64,000 nucleotides of DNA from Pseudomonadota bacterium. Lineage in GTDB: Bacteria > Desulfobacterota > Desulfarculia > Desulfarculales > Desulfarculaceae. Under the pieces are notes generated by a model. The model did no database searches. It worked only from the letters and a program-made list of their open reading frames with translations, and was not told where the DNA came from. The position numbers and the translations under genes were made by a program. Of this stretch, positions 25,294 through 34,608 are shown in pieces (within the stretch, counting starts at the first letter, position 1; every line of letters starts with the position of its first letter). Location of the stretch: assembly GCA_018902755.1 (NCBI GenBank), contig JAHIQI010000072.1:1-64000 (forward strand), given 5' to 3'.

Positions 25294-26505
25294 TTAGGCG
25301 GGATGTCCGCCGTTTTCCAGGCCGGTGTAGCCGCCCAGGGCCTCCACTGCGGGCAGGGTCTCGCCGGTCAACAGGGCCAGGAAGGCTCCGCCGCCGGTGG
25401 ATATATAGCTGATGTTCTCGCTCTCGCCCGCGTTGCTCACCGCCACGTCGGTGTCGCCGCCGCCGATGATGGTAAGGGCGTAGGTCTGGGCCACGGTGGA
25501 GACCATGTTGTAGGTGCCCCTGGAAAAGGCGTCCATCTCAAAGGCCCCCATGGGCCCGTTCCAGATGATGGTTTTGCAGTCTCTAAGCGCCTCGCGGTAC
25601 AGGGTGCTGGTGGCCGGGCCGATGTCCATGATCATCCATTCCTTGGGCACGTCCTGCACGGTCACCAGCTTGGTCTCTGCCTTGCGGTCGTAGCGGTCGG
25701 CCACGACGCAGTCCACCGGGATGTACATCTTCACCTTGGCGGCCTTGGCGTTTCTGAGCAATACGTTGGCCACCGGCACCAGCTCGGGCTCGTACAGGCT
25801 CTTGCCCACGTCGATGCCCACGCTCATCAAAAAGGTGTTGGCCATGGCCCCGCCGATCAGGATCTTGTCGGCGTGTTCCATGAGGTTTTCCAGGGCGGGC
25901 AGCTTGGTCATGGCCTTGGCCCCGCCCAACACGGCGGCCAGGGGCCGGGCCGGGTCGATCATGGCCCGCCGGAAGTAGTCCAACTCCTTTTTCATGGTGA
26001 AGCCGGCCACGCTCTCGGGCGCGAAATTGACCACCGCCACCACCGAGGCGTTTTCCCGGTGGGCCACGGCAAAGGCGTCGTCCACGTACACGTCGCACAG
26101 GGAGGCCAGGGCCTTGCCGAACTCGGGATCATTGTCGGTCTCACCCTTGTGGAAACGCAGGTTCTCCAGCATCATGACCTGGCCGGGCTTCATGGACCGG
26201 ACCATTTCTTCCACCTCGGGGCCCACGCAATCAGGCGCGGCGATCACTTCTTTTTTGAGCAGACGGCCCAGGCGGCGGGCCACCGGGGCCATGGAAAACT
26301 TTTCGTCCCGTTTGCCCTTGGGACGGCCCATGTGGCTGGCCACGATGACCTTGGCGTCCTCGTCCAGGGCATAGTTGATGGTGGGCAGGGCGGCCCGGAT
26401 GCGGTTGTCGTCGGTGATGTTGCCTTCTTCGTCCAGGGGTACGTTGAAGTCCACCCGGATCAACACCCGTTTGCCTGCCAGGTCCAACTGATTGATATAC
26501 TTCAC
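25294..26505 (-). CDS. pgk: Phosphoglycerate kinase
   Basis: Transfers phosphate between 1,3-bisphosphoglycerate and ADP. 403 residues. It has the N-terminal [10 protein letters not shown] (near 17-26), the substrate-binding [11 protein letters not shown] (near 57-67), [14 protein letters not shown] (near 201-214) and the C-terminal nucleotide-binding IIGGGDT and STGGGA segments. Starts 82 bp after gap. Confidence 0.97.
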   Translation of the reverse strand: MKYINQLDLAGKRVLIRVDFNVPLDEEGNITDDNRIRAALPTINYALDEDAKVIVASHMGRPKGKRDEKFSMAPVARRLGRLLKKEVIAAPDCVGPEVEEMVRSMKPGQVMMLENLRFHKGETDNDPEFGKALASLCDVYVDDAFAVAHRENASVVAVVNFAPESVAGFTMKKELDYFRRAMIDPARPLAAVLGGAKAMTKLPALENLMEHADKILIGGAMANTFLMSVGIDVGKSLYEPELVPVANVLLRNAKAAKVKMYIPVDCVVADRYDRKAETKLVTVQDVPKEWMIMDIGPATSTLYREALRDCKTIIWNGPMGAFEMDAFSRGTYNMVSTVAQTYALTIIGGGDTDVAVSNAGESENISYISTGGGAFLALLTGETLPAVEALGGYTGLENGGHPA

Positions 26506-26587
26506 GCCTGCAACCCTCCACCACGATTAGGCCGCGCCCAAGCCCTCCACCTGCCGCCGCCATTGGTCGATATTTTTTAAGGCCGGT

Positions 26588-27595
26588 CTACATGCTTCGG
26601 GCCACCATGGCCGCCAGGTCGATCAGGCGGGAGGCATAGCCCATCTCGTTGTCGTACCAGGACAGGACCTTGACCATGCGCCCGCCGATGACCTGGGTCA
26701 GGGGAGCATCCACCACCGAGGAGTAGGGGCACCCGGTGTAGTCCACGGACACCAGGGGCACCTCGGTTACCTTGAGCACGCCTTTCATGGGGCCCTCGGC
26801 CGCGGCGCGCAGGGCGTCGTTCACCCCCTGGGCGGTGCAGTCCATGCCCAGGCGGCAGGTCAGGTCCACCAGGGAGACATCGGGAGTGGGCACCCGGATG
26901 GCGAAGCCGTCCAGCTTGCCCTTTAGCTCGGGGATGACCAGGGTCACCGCCTTGGCCGCGCCGGTGGTGGTGGGGATCATGCTCATGGCCGCGGCCCGGG
27001 CCCGGCGGATGTCCTTGTCGCTGCCGTCCAGGATGCGCTGGCTCATGGTGTAGGCATGGGTGGTGGTCAGCAGGCCGTGCTCGAGGCCGAAGGTGTCGTT
27101 CAGCACCTTGGCCACCGGAGCCAGGCAGTTGGTGGTGCAGGAGGCGTTGGAGACCACCACGTGCTTGGCCGCGTCGTAGATGCCGTCGTTGACCCCCATG
27201 ACGATGGTGGCGTCGGGGTCCTTGCCCGGCGCGCCCATGACCACTTTCTTGGCCCCGGCCTCAATGTGCCCCAGGTTCTCCTCGCGCATCTTGAACTTGC
27301 CGGTGGTCTCCAGGACCAGGTCCGCGCCCACTTGGCCCCATTGGCACTTGTCGGGGCTGGCCTGACGGGTCACCGCCACCCGCATGCCGTTGATTAGCAG
27401 TTCGTCGCCCTTGAAGCCCACCTCGCGGTCGTAAGTGCGATGCACGGAGTCGTATTGCAGAAGGTGAGCCAGTTGGGCCGTATCCGCCCTGGCGTTGACC
27501 GCCACCAGCTCCAGATCAGAGTGTCCCTGGCCCAGAATGCGGGTGGCCAGGCGCCCGATGCGTCCAAAACCGTTAATGCCGACTTTAACCGCCAT
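26588..27595 (-). CDS. gap: Glyceraldehyde-3-phosphate dehydrogenase, type I
   Basis: NAD(P)-dependent glycolytic enzyme of 335 residues. The Rossmann motif INGFGRIGR is near residues 7-15, the active-site ASCTTNCLAP near 151-160, and the C-terminal WYDNEMGYASR segment near 314-324. First gene of the glycolytic operon with a promoter-like sequence at 27775-27803. The start follows AAGGAGGTGCTGGGCA. Confidence 0.97.
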   Translation of the reverse strand: MAVKVGINGFGRIGRLATRILGQGHSDLELVAVNARADTAQLAHLLQYDSVHRTYDREVGFKGDELLINGMRVAVTRQASPDKCQWGQVGADLVLETTGKFKMREENLGHIEAGAKKVVMGAPGKDPDATIVMGVNDGIYDAAKHVVVSNASCTTNCLAPVAKVLNDTFGLEHGLLTTTHAYTMSQRILDGSDKDIRRARAAAMSMIPTTTGAAKAVTLVIPELKGKLDGFAIRVPTPDVSLVDLTCRLGMDCTAQGVNDALRAAAEGPMKGVLKVTEVPLVSVDYTGCPYSSVVDAPLTQVIGGRMVKVLSWYDNEMGYASRLIDLAAMVARSM

Positions 27596-27774
27596 TGCCC
27601 AGCACCTCCTTGGGGTTTGCGTGGGTCTATTTGCTCTAAAATTGTAAGCCGGGCTCCAACCAATTCACCGGGCCGGCGCCCGGTTATTAGGAGCCAGGTG
27701 GGTTCGGTTGACCGCCCGGAAGGGGCTATGCGCAAAGGCGCAAAGCTTATCAAAGCGTTGCGCTGTGTAACCTA

Positions 27775-27803
27775 AACTTAAACTCCGCCAGGGGCGGGGT
27801 CAA
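27775..27803 (-). promoter_or_regulatory. Sigma-70-type promoter of the gap operon
   Basis: Minus strand TTGACC (27798-27803), 17-bp spacer, TAAGTT (27775-27780), about 180 bp before gap. Confidence 0.5.
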
Positions 27804-27833
27804 GGTTTTTCCCCGATTTGAAACGCTCCGGGG

Positions 27834-28334
27834 CTAAAGGCCGCGCCGCAAAAGAAGGGCGTCTTCCCCCTCGGGGAAATAGTAACCCGGCCGCCTTTCC
27901 TCTAGGCAAAATTCCAAGGAATAGTATAGGGATAATGCGGCAATATTGCCGGTGCGAACTTCCAGCCCGGCCCGGACGGCCCCATGCTCCCGGGCCAGGG
28001 CCAGACAGTGGAGCAAAAGGTAGCGGCCCAGGCCCCGGCGCTGGAAAGCCGGGTGCACCGCGATGTTCTGCACCTTGGCCATGGAGGCCACCAGCCACAT
28101 GCAACAGAAGGCGGCCACCTGGTCGTCCACCAGTGCCACATGGTCCATGGACATGGGCATGCAAAGCTCTTCCATGAACAGGCTGCGGGGCCAGGGATTT
28201 TTAAAGCATGCCATTTCAATGGCCGCCACCTGGTCCAGGTGCTTCCTGGCCAGGGGCAGGATGGAAACCCGCAAGCCCCGCGGGGGCAGGGGCTCAGGTA
28301 GAGAGCAACTCGCTGGCGACGGAGATGCTGTCAC
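27834..28334 (-). CDS. rimI: RimI-like ribosomal-protein-alanine N-acetyltransferase
   Basis: GNAT acetyltransferase, 166 residues as drawn. The acetyl-CoA loop is in VHPAFQRRGLGRYLLLH (near 92-108) and the typical RimI segment LEVRTGNIAALSLYYSLEF (near 123-141) follows, with YY late. RimI acetylates the N-terminus of ribosomal protein S18. The Met at 28334 gives a ~20-residue Pro-rich extension overlapping the EIIA gene by 41 bp; a TTG about 20 codons in may be the real start. Confidence 0.78.
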   Translation of the reverse strand: MTASPSPASCSLPEPLPPRGLRVSILPLARKHLDQVAAIEMACFKNPWPRSLFMEELCMPMSMDHVALVDDQVAAFCCMWLVASMAKVQNIAVHPAFQRRGLGRYLLLHCLALAREHGAVRAGLEVRTGNIAALSLYYSLEFCLEERRPGYYFPEGEDALLLRRGL

Positions 28335-28692
28335 GGCCGGCCTCGCACACGGTGTGGGCCAGTTGGCCCAGACTGGTTCCTTCGCGGCTGGTGGCGGCTT
28401 TGATGAGCATGGGCAGGTTTACCCCGGTGACCACCTCGTGGCGACCTTCTTCCAGGAAAGCCAGGGAAATGTTGTTGGGGGAGCCGCCGAACATGTCGGT
28501 GAGGATCAGGACCCCTTGATTGGAGTCTACCTTGGCGATGGCCGCTTCCAAACGGGTGTGCAGGCTATCAGCCGCGGTGTTGGAGTCCACCGAAACCGTG
28601 GCCACCTGCTCCACCTTGCCCAAGATGAACTCTGCCGCGCTTACCAACTCCCGGCCCAGGCGGGCGTGGGTGATTATCACTAATCCAATCAA
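28294..28692 (-). CDS. PTS mannose-type EIIA component (ManX-like)
   Basis: Phosphate-carrying PTS EIIA of the mannose family, about 132 residues. The active-site histidine is in LVIITHARLG near residue 9, and LTDMFGGSPNNIS (near 64-76) is the second family hallmark. I place the start at a TTG at 28692, right after the rapZ stop, since the family begins with this strand; the longer ORF from 28770 lies inside rapZ. No EIIB/C/D genes are in the window, so it more likely has a regulatory role, as do isolated EIIA-Man proteins next to rapZ in Desulfobacterota. Confidence 0.8.
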   Translation of the reverse strand: MIGLVIITHARLGRELVSAAEFILGKVEQVATVSVDSNTAADSLHTRLEAAIAKVDSNQGVLILTDMFGGSPNNISLAFLEEGRHEVVTGVNLPMLIKAATSREGTSLGQLAHTVCEAGRDSISVASELLST

Positions 28693-28697
28693 AATAT

Positions 28698-29585
28698 CTA
28701 TTCCATGGCAACGTCGCGGTGTCGCAAGGTCAGGCGCACGCCGGAGGCGGCGAGATTTCTGACCAGCCATTCGGCCACGGCCACGGAGCGGTGATGCCCC
28801 CCGGTGCAGCCCAAAGCCACCGTCAACTGGGTTTTACCCTCCCTTTGATAGGCAGGGATGAGAAATTCCAGTAGCTCTTTGAACTTCTTGAGGAATTCTT
28901 TGGACTCTTGCCCTCGGAAAATAAAATCTACCACCTGGGGCTCGCGGCCGTCAAGGTGGCGCAACTCATCGACAAAATAGGGGTTGGCCAAAAAGCGTAC
29001 GTCCATCACTAGGTCGGCTTCCTGGGGCAGCCCGTGTTTGAAACCAAAAGTGATGAAGTTGACCTGCATGCGGGCGGGCTCGCCGCCTTGGCTGTAGAGG
29101 TTGAAAACCTCTTGCCTCAGGTCGTGCACCGTGAAGCGGCTGGTGTCGATTATCTGGTTGGCCAACTCCTTGAGGGGCATCAGCAGAGCCCGCTCCCGGT
29201 CCAGGCCATCGCGCACCGAGCCGCCGGGGCCTGACAGGGGGTGTTGGCGCCGGGTCTGGGAGAAGCGGCGAATGAGCACCTCGTCGGAGGCCTCCAGGTA
29301 TAGCAACTCCAGGTTGTGACCCTGGTTGGCCAGGCGCAGGAAGGTGCGGGGGAAGCGCTCCACGAAATCGTGGGCGCGCACGTCCATGACCAGGGCGGCC
29401 TGGAACGATTCGCCCACGTGGCGCAGGGGGAGTTTGACGAAAGCTGGAAGGAGATCCACCGGCAGGTTGTCCACGGCGTAGAAGTCCAGGTCCTCCAGGG
29501 CCTTGAGGGCCGTGGATTTGCCGGTGCCGGACAGGCCGGTGATCACCACGAAGCGGGCAGGGACTTGGTGGTCTTGGCTGCTCAT
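28698..29585 (-). CDS. rapZ: RNase adapter/nucleotide-binding protein RapZ (YvcJ family)
   Basis: 295 residues. The P-loop GLSGTGKST is near residues 17-25 and the C-terminal GCTGGHHRSVAVAEWL near 260-275. In enterobacteria RapZ controls glucosamine-6-phosphate synthase via small RNAs; other bacteria use homologues in envelope or PTS signalling. It lies between ptsN and a mannose-type EIIA, the usual rpoN-hpf-ptsN-rapZ neighbourhood. Confidence 0.93.
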   Translation of the reverse strand: MSSQDHQVPARFVVITGLSGTGKSTALKALEDLDFYAVDNLPVDLLPAFVKLPLRHVGESFQAALVMDVRAHDFVERFPRTFLRLANQGHNLELLYLEASDEVLIRRFSQTRRQHPLSGPGGSVRDGLDRERALLMPLKELANQIIDTSRFTVHDLRQEVFNLYSQGGEPARMQVNFITFGFKHGLPQEADLVMDVRFLANPYFVDELRHLDGREPQVVDFIFRGQESKEFLKKFKELLEFLIPAYQREGKTQLTVALGCTGGHHRSVAVAEWLVRNLAASGVRLTLRHRDVAME

Positions 29586-29743
29586 TTCAGGCTTGCCTGC
29601 CGTGAGTCCGCTCCTGACCCGTGAAGTTTTACGCGCGCCGCGCCCGGGTTGGGGCGCTGACCGGCTGCTCGTTGCCGATCAAACCGTTGGGGACCGACGG
29701 CGTCCCCAGGTGATGGCGTGGCGTATTTTGAAAACCGGCCGAG

Positions 29744-30205
29744 CTAGAATTCTTCGTCTTGCGATTCGATGATCTCGTAGATTTCGCGTGCGTCGGAGGC
29801 TTCCATGAGTTGCTGACGCACCGCGTTGCTTTTCAACAGACGGCTGATGCGGGCCAGGGCCTTGAGATGGGTGCCGGCGCTGTTGTCCGGGGCCACCACC
29901 AGAAAAAACAAATGGGCGGGCTTCCCGTCCAGGGAGTCGAAGTCCACCCCGGCCCGGGAGCGCCCAAAGGAGAGCAACAGCGTGTCCAGGCCCACCATCT
30001 TGCCGTGGGGGATGGCTATGCCGTCGCCGATGCCGGTGGAGCCCAGCTTTTCGCGCTCCACCAGCACCTCCATGAGTTTGGCGGTTTCCAATTGGGGGTG
30101 GCCTGCCACCAGGGGGCGGCACAACTCTTCCATGACCGCGCGTTTGCCGCGGCCGCCCAGGTCTGCCACCACCTGCTCGGAAGTAAGTATGTCGGTAAGC
30201 TTCAT
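29744..30205 (-). CDS. ptsN: PTS-Ntr EIIA protein
   Basis: 153 residues of the fructose/nitrogen EIIA family. The phosphorylatable histidine is in GIAIPHGKM (near residue 66). Regulatory rather than sugar-transporting: links the PTS phosphorelay to nitrogen, potassium or envelope responses. It lies 17 bp after hpf, in the conserved rpoN-hpf-ptsN order. 158 bp separate it from rapZ. Confidence 0.92.
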   Translation of the reverse strand: MKLTDILTSEQVVADLGGRGKRAVMEELCRPLVAGHPQLETAKLMEVLVEREKLGSTGIGDGIAIPHGKMVGLDTLLLSFGRSRAGVDFDSLDGKPAHLFFLVVAPDNSAGTHLKALARISRLLKSNAVRQQLMEASDAREIYEIIESQDEEF

Positions 30206-30222
30206 CCGGCGGAACCCTCGAT

Positions 30223-30765
30223 TTACTGCGGCTCGATTAGGCCGAAGTTTCCGTCGGCGCGGCGATAGATGACATTGAGCGAATTGGTGCGCTCGTTGAT
30301 GAACACCATGAAGTCGTCCTCGGAAAGGTCCAGTTGCATGGCCGCCTCGTCGGCGTCCATGGGCTTGGCGGTCAGACTTTGGCTCATGATGACGTGGGGG
30401 GTCTTCTCGGGCAGGCTTTCCGCTTCAAAGATATCCAGCTTCACCGGCATCTCGGCCAGGTCCTTGTGGGCCCTGCGGCTGACGTCCTTGAGCTTGTCGC
30501 GGTAGCGTCGAATCTGCTTTTCCAGCTTGTCCATGACCAGGTCGATGGCGGAGTATAGATCGCCCGTGGTCTCCCGGCCGTGAATCTTGAGACCAGAGGC
30601 GATGATGTTCACCTCGGCTTGGTGGCGATGCTTCTCCACGCTCAAGGTCACGGCGGCCTCCAGGGGCCCATCCAGGTACTTTTGTAACTTGCCGACCTTT
30701 TCCCGAGCGTATTCCTTCACCGCCTCGGACGCCTCAACATGACGGAAGGTCACCTGGATCTGCAT
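30223..30765 (-). CDS. hpf: Ribosome hibernation promoting factor, long form
   Basis: 180 residues, the long HPF type that dimerises 70S ribosomes into 100S. The N-terminal RaiA domain is visible from MQIQVTFRHVEASEAVKEYA, and the C-terminal dimerisation domain in the last ~55 residues (DFMVFINERTNSLNVIYRR). Start follows AAGGAGAAGGCCAAAT. Confidence 0.93.
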   Translation of the reverse strand: MQIQVTFRHVEASEAVKEYAREKVGKLQKYLDGPLEAAVTLSVEKHRHQAEVNIIASGLKIHGRETTGDLYSAIDLVMDKLEKQIRRYRDKLKDVSRRAHKDLAEMPVKLDIFEAESLPEKTPHVIMSQSLTAKPMDADEAAMQLDLSEDDFMVFINERTNSLNVIYRRADGNFGLIEPQ

Positions 30766-30855
30766 ATTTGGCCTTCTCCTTGCTAGAAAATCCTATGCTG
30801 CCAAATCGGTGAATATGTGGCTTACCCCTGAGTCGGGTCGTTGTCAACGACCTTT

Positions 30856-32403
30856 TTACCCCTTGGCCTTGCCCATGCCCTTCAGTGGCTGGCGTCGCCG
30901 AGAGGAGGGGAGTATGCCCAACATCTCTCTATACTTTGCCACTGTTCGCCTGGCAATGTCGATGTCTTCTCGCTCCAGCATCTCGGCGATGGCCTGGTCG
31001 GACAAAGGTTTGGTGGTGTCTTCCTCGGCTATGATCTTGCGGATGCGCTCCTTGACCGCCTCGGAGGCCATGGCTTGGCCCTGGAAGCGGTTGATGCCGC
31101 TGTTGAAGAAATACTTTAGCTCGAACACGCCTTGGGGCGTGTGCATGTACTTGTTGGTGGTCACCCGGCTGATGGTGGACTCGTGCATGCCCACATCCTC
31201 GGCCACGTCCCTGAGCACCAGAGGCTTTAGCCGAGTGATGCCCTTTTCAAAGAACTCCCGCTGGAACTTGATGATGGACTCGGTGACCTTGTAGATGGTG
31301 CGCTGGCGCTGGTGGATGGAGCGGATGAGCCACAGGGCGCTCCGGAGCTTGCCCCGCACGTACTCCTTGGCCTCGGCGTCGCCGCCCAGGGCCAGGGACT
31401 CGCGGTAGAAGTTGTTCACCCTGAGCTTGGGCAGCCCGTCCTCGTTGAGCATGATCACGAACTCCCCGTCCACCTTGTAGACATAGATGTCCGGGGTGAT
31501 GTACTGGGCCTGCTCGTTGTTCATGCCCTGGCCGGGCCTGGGGTCCAGACAGCGGATGGCGTCCAGGGCCTGGGCCACCCGGTCCATGTCTATCTTGAGC
31601 TTCTTGACGATCACCTGGTAGCGGCGGCGCTCCAGGTCCGGCAGGTGGTCGGAGATGATGCGGTGCAGTATCTCGTCGTCCGGGTATAGCTCCAAGGCCT
31701 GGATCAGTAGGCACTCGCTGAGGTCACGGGCGGCCACCCCGGCGGGGTCGAAGCCCTGGATGACCTTGAGGGTGCGCTCGGCGGTCCCGGTGTCGGTGTT
31801 CGAGACCTGGGCCAACTCCTCCACCCCCAGGGGCAGATACCCGTCCGCGTCCAGGGACTCGATGATGACTTCACCCACGCGCAGCTCGTCCGGCCCCAGG
31901 CCGGTCATGCTCAGCTGCTCCAAAAGGTGGTCGCGCAGGGAAGGGGGGCTGGAGAGCATGTTCTCGTAGGCCGGGGCGTCCTTTTCCTCGCGCACGATGC
32001 TCTCGTAGCCGGAGCCGCCGGAGGAGTATTCGCCCAGGTAGTTCTCCCAGTCGAACTCGTCGTTGACTTGGCCGTCAACCTCAATTTCGCGCTCGGAGGG
32101 GGGCTCCCCAACGGGTTCGGCCTCTAAAGAGTCGTCGCCGTCGCCCCCGGTCTCGCCCTCCTGGCCGTCGGAACGCAGGGCCAGGTCGCTCTCGGGCTCG
32201 GCCCCGGCGTCCAACTCGGCCTGCTCCACGTCCTGGGTGGTCTCCTCGGTTATCTCCAAAAGGGGATTTTCCAGGAGCTCCTGGTTGATGGTCTCGGCCA
32301 GTTCCAGGCGGTTGAGTTGCAGCAGCTTGATGGCCTGCTGCAACTGGGGAGTCATCACCAGTTGCTGGCTGAGCCTTAAGCTTTGTTTGATCTCCAGGGC
32401 CAT
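30856..32403 (-). CDS. rpoN: RNA polymerase sigma-54 factor
   Basis: 515 residues. The region I activator-responsive segment QSLRLSQQLVMTPQLQQAIK starts at residue 6. An acidic region II follows (GETGGDGDDSLEAE), then the core-binding part, and the DNA-binding RpoN box ARRTVAKYREMLGI is near the C-terminus. Requires AAA+ activators, which are not in this window. It sits six bp after lptB. Confidence 0.97.
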   Translation of the reverse strand: MALEIKQSLRLSQQLVMTPQLQQAIKLLQLNRLELAETINQELLENPLLEITEETTQDVEQAELDAGAEPESDLALRSDGQEGETGGDGDDSLEAEPVGEPPSEREIEVDGQVNDEFDWENYLGEYSSGGSGYESIVREEKDAPAYENMLSSPPSLRDHLLEQLSMTGLGPDELRVGEVIIESLDADGYLPLGVEELAQVSNTDTGTAERTLKVIQGFDPAGVAARDLSECLLIQALELYPDDEILHRIISDHLPDLERRRYQVIVKKLKIDMDRVAQALDAIRCLDPRPGQGMNNEQAQYITPDIYVYKVDGEFVIMLNEDGLPKLRVNNFYRESLALGGDAEAKEYVRGKLRSALWLIRSIHQRQRTIYKVTESIIKFQREFFEKGITRLKPLVLRDVAEDVGMHESTISRVTTNKYMHTPQGVFELKYFFNSGINRFQGQAMASEAVKERIRKIIAEEDTTKPLSDQAIAEMLEREDIDIARRTVAKYREMLGILPSSRRRQPLKGMGKAKG

Positions 32404-32409
32404 GGTGGT

Positions 32410-33132
32410 TTACAGCTTGAACTGCTCTCCCAGGTAGATGCGGCGCGCCACTTCGCTGCCGGCGATGTCCTCGGGGGTGCCTTCCTCCAGCAGGGTGCCG
32501 GAGTTGACGATATAGGCACGGTCGCAAACCCCCAGGGTCTCGCGCACGTTGTGGTCGCTGATGAGGATTCCGATGCCCCGCTCCTTGAGCTGGCGGATGA
32601 TGTTTTGCAGATCAGCCACCGCCAAGGGATCGATGCCCGCGAAGGGCTCGTCGAGCAGGATGAAGCTGGGCTCGGTCACCAGCAGCCGGGTGATCTCCAC
32701 CCGTCGCCGTTCTCCACCCGAGAGGCTGAAGGCGCGGTTTCGCCTCAGGTGAGCCACGCCCAGATCGCCCAGCAGGCGCTCCAGGCGTGCCTCTTCCTCG
32801 GCTTCGCTTATGTCCAGGGTCTCCAGGATGCCCCGCACGTTCTCTTCCACGGTGAGCTTGCGGAAGATGCTGGGCTCCTGGGGCAGATAGCTTATGCCCA
32901 GGCGGGCCCGCTGGTACATGGGCAGTTCGGTTATGTCCTGCTCGTCCAGCATGACCCGGCCCTCGTTGGGCCGGATGAGGCCCACGGTCATGTAAAAAGA
33001 GGTGGTCTTGCCGGCGCCGTTGGGGCCCAACAGGCCCACGATCTCCCGGTCGCGCAACTCCAGGGAAACGCCGTCCACCACCCGGCGGCCGCCGTATATC
33101 TTGACCAGGTTTTCCAGGCTCAAGCGAGGCAA
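32410..33132 (-). CDS. lptB: Lipopolysaccharide export ATPase LptB
   Basis: 240-residue ABC ATPase driving LPS extraction with LptFG. Walker A GPNGAGKTTSF is near residues 36-46, the signature LSGGERRR near 135-142 and Walker B FILLDEPFAGIDP near 155-167. It follows lptA by four bp, in the lptC-lptA-lptB-rpoN order. Confidence 0.96.
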   Translation of the reverse strand: MPRLSLENLVKIYGGRRVVDGVSLELRDREIVGLLGPNGAGKTTSFYMTVGLIRPNEGRVMLDEQDITELPMYQRARLGISYLPQEPSIFRKLTVEENVRGILETLDISEAEEEARLERLLGDLGVAHLRRNRAFSLSGGERRRVEITRLLVTEPSFILLDEPFAGIDPLAVADLQNIIRQLKERGIGILISDHNVRETLGVCDRAYIVNSGTLLEEGTPEDIAGSEVARRIYLGEQFKL

Positions 33133-33136
33133 AGGT

Positions 33137-33697
33137 TTATTTCTTCTCTTTCGTTTCCAAGGACTTGGGAGTAATGGTCACCGTCACGCGCTTGCCGGGC
33201 TGGCCATGGACCACGGCGCGGTCCTGATCCAGGAAAACGGTGATCTTTTCGCCGGAGATCTGGTTGGTGCCGCGCCACACCGTGGCCTTGCCCTCCAGGA
33301 GCATCTTGCGGCCGCCGGCCCAGTAGGTGGCCTGGCGCCCCACGGCGATGCGGTCCTTTTGCACCACCTTCACGTGACCCGATGCCACCACCTTGCGAAC
33401 CTTGCCGCCGCCGTCAAGCATTCCCTCGCCGGCAGCGCCCTTGGTCTTGGGCTGCTCCTTGCCCTCTTGGTCGTAGTAGACGCTCAGCTTGTCGCAGGTG
33501 ATCTTGACGTCGCCCTGCACCGCTTTCACCGTGCCGATAAAGGTGGCGACCTGGGTTTTGTTGTCCACCTCCAGAGAGTCTGCCACCACATGGATGGGCT
33601 GATCGTTGGAGGCCAGGGGCATGGTGGCGGCCCCCACGGAGCCGGCGGCGGCCAGGCACAAGGCCAGCAAGGTGGCGAAAAACGGCAGTCGACTCAT
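33137..33697 (-). CDS. lptA: Lipopolysaccharide transport protein LptA
   Basis: 186 residues with a signal peptide (LLALCLAAAGSVGAA). The OstA-like beta-jellyroll follows (IHVVADSLEVDNKTQVATFI). LptA bridges inner and outer membrane LPS machinery in the periplasm. Lysine-rich C-terminus. Forms an operon with lptC and lptB. Confidence 0.92.
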   Translation of the reverse strand: MSRLPFFATLLALCLAAAGSVGAATMPLASNDQPIHVVADSLEVDNKTQVATFIGTVKAVQGDVKITCDKLSVYYDQEGKEQPKTKGAAGEGMLDGGGKVRKVVASGHVKVVQKDRIAVGRQATYWAGGRKMLLEGKATVWRGTNQISGEKITVFLDQDRAVVHGQPGKRVTVTITPKSLETKEKK

Positions 33698-33735
33698 AAC
33701 CCTCTCCCCTTGGAACTAATGAAGCAGATCATATT

Positions 33736-34329
33736 TCACTCCACGGTGGCCCCGGGCGGCGGACCTTTGCCCTCGGGGGTGAAGGTGGAGCGAACCTTGT
33801 TTTTCAAAATCATCTTGTTTTGTTCCACCAAGACCAGCATGCCTTGGCCGATCACCTTGTACTGCTTGCCCTCAATGGTGACCTCGGCATCGGTTTCGGC
33901 GGTTTTGTCTTTTTCCCGATAAGTGATCACCGAGGTCAGCAACCGGTTGCCGTCGGCGGTGTGGCCGTCCACGTTGCCTTCCAGGGTGATGCTGTTGGAC
34001 TTCTGGTTATACACGCCCTGGTCACCGGATAGATAGACGGTGCCGCCCTTTTCCTGGTAGAACTCCACCGCCACCCGGTCCAGGTAGACCTTGCCCGTAT
34101 TCTCCTCGTAGCGGGCCTTTTCCGCCTTCAGGCTCCACTTGCGCACCCCGTTTTCCACGTGGGTGTAGTTCAGGCCCCGAAGGCGTGGACGGCCGTCGCT
34201 ATCGGTGGGGGCAGCGTCCCCGGCCTTGATGACCGGGAGCTGGGCGGGCTGGTGCAGCAAGGCGGCCGCACCGGCACCGGCCACTATAGCCGCCAGCACG
34301 GCAAGGATGATCCATCTAAGGCGCTTCAA
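33736..34329 (-). CDS. lptC: Lipopolysaccharide export protein LptC
   Basis: About 197 residues from a TTG at 34329 that is preceded by GAGGGAGTAGC. An in-frame Met at 34521 would add a 64-residue unconserved stretch, so the TTG is preferred. A single transmembrane helix follows (WIILAVLAAIVAGAGAAALL), then periplasmic strands with LptC-type repeats. Passes LPS from LptFG to LptA. First gene of lptCAB-rpoN. Confidence 0.88.
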   Translation of the reverse strand: MKRLRWIILAVLAAIVAGAGAAALLHQPAQLPVIKAGDAAPTDSDGRPRLRGLNYTHVENGVRKWSLKAEKARYEENTGKVYLDRVAVEFYQEKGGTVYLSGDQGVYNQKSNSITLEGNVDGHTADGNRLLTSVITYREKDKTAETDAEVTIEGKQYKVIGQGMLVLVEQNKMILKNKVRSTFTPEGKGPPPGATVE

Positions 34330-34431
34330 GCTACTCCCTCGCAAGCCGCCCGGAAGGGCGTTCCCCACGGGCCCGAAGGCTATGCCCCCGGCACACCTAG
34401 CCCTTTGAGCCAAGTTCCCGCGCCCCAAGTA

Positions 34432-34461
34432 TATATAGTGGGCCCTGACGGGTAAAGGCAA
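34432..34461 (-). promoter_or_regulatory. Putative promoter of lptCAB-rpoN
   Basis: Minus strand TTGCCT (34456-34461), 18-bp spacer, TATATA (34432-34437). The AT-rich -10 stands out in GC-rich DNA. Confidence 0.45.
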
Positions 34462-34550
34462 AATTCTTGCATGCAGAACCAAATAAGGATTGACAATGGC
34501 CAAAAAGTGTTGGCAGCCCATATTGGCTCTTTTTTGAACCGATTTTTGAG

Positions 34551-34556
34551 TATACT
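34551..34556 (+). promoter_or_regulatory. Putative -10 element of the zinc-ribbon/OmpA-like gene
   Basis: TATACT at 34551-34556 lies 53 bp before the start, in an AT-rich tract; no convincing -35 was found, and a TTGACA at about 34492 is too far upstream. Confidence 0.3.
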
Positions 34557-34608
34557 AAAACCCTAAAGGTCCGCATCTTAAGTTACATTTTAGTTGAGGT
34601 GCCAAGAA

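Noticed and set aside
25171..26580. 469-codon plus-strand ORF opposite pgk
   Set aside because: Antisense shadow; pgk is unmistakable.
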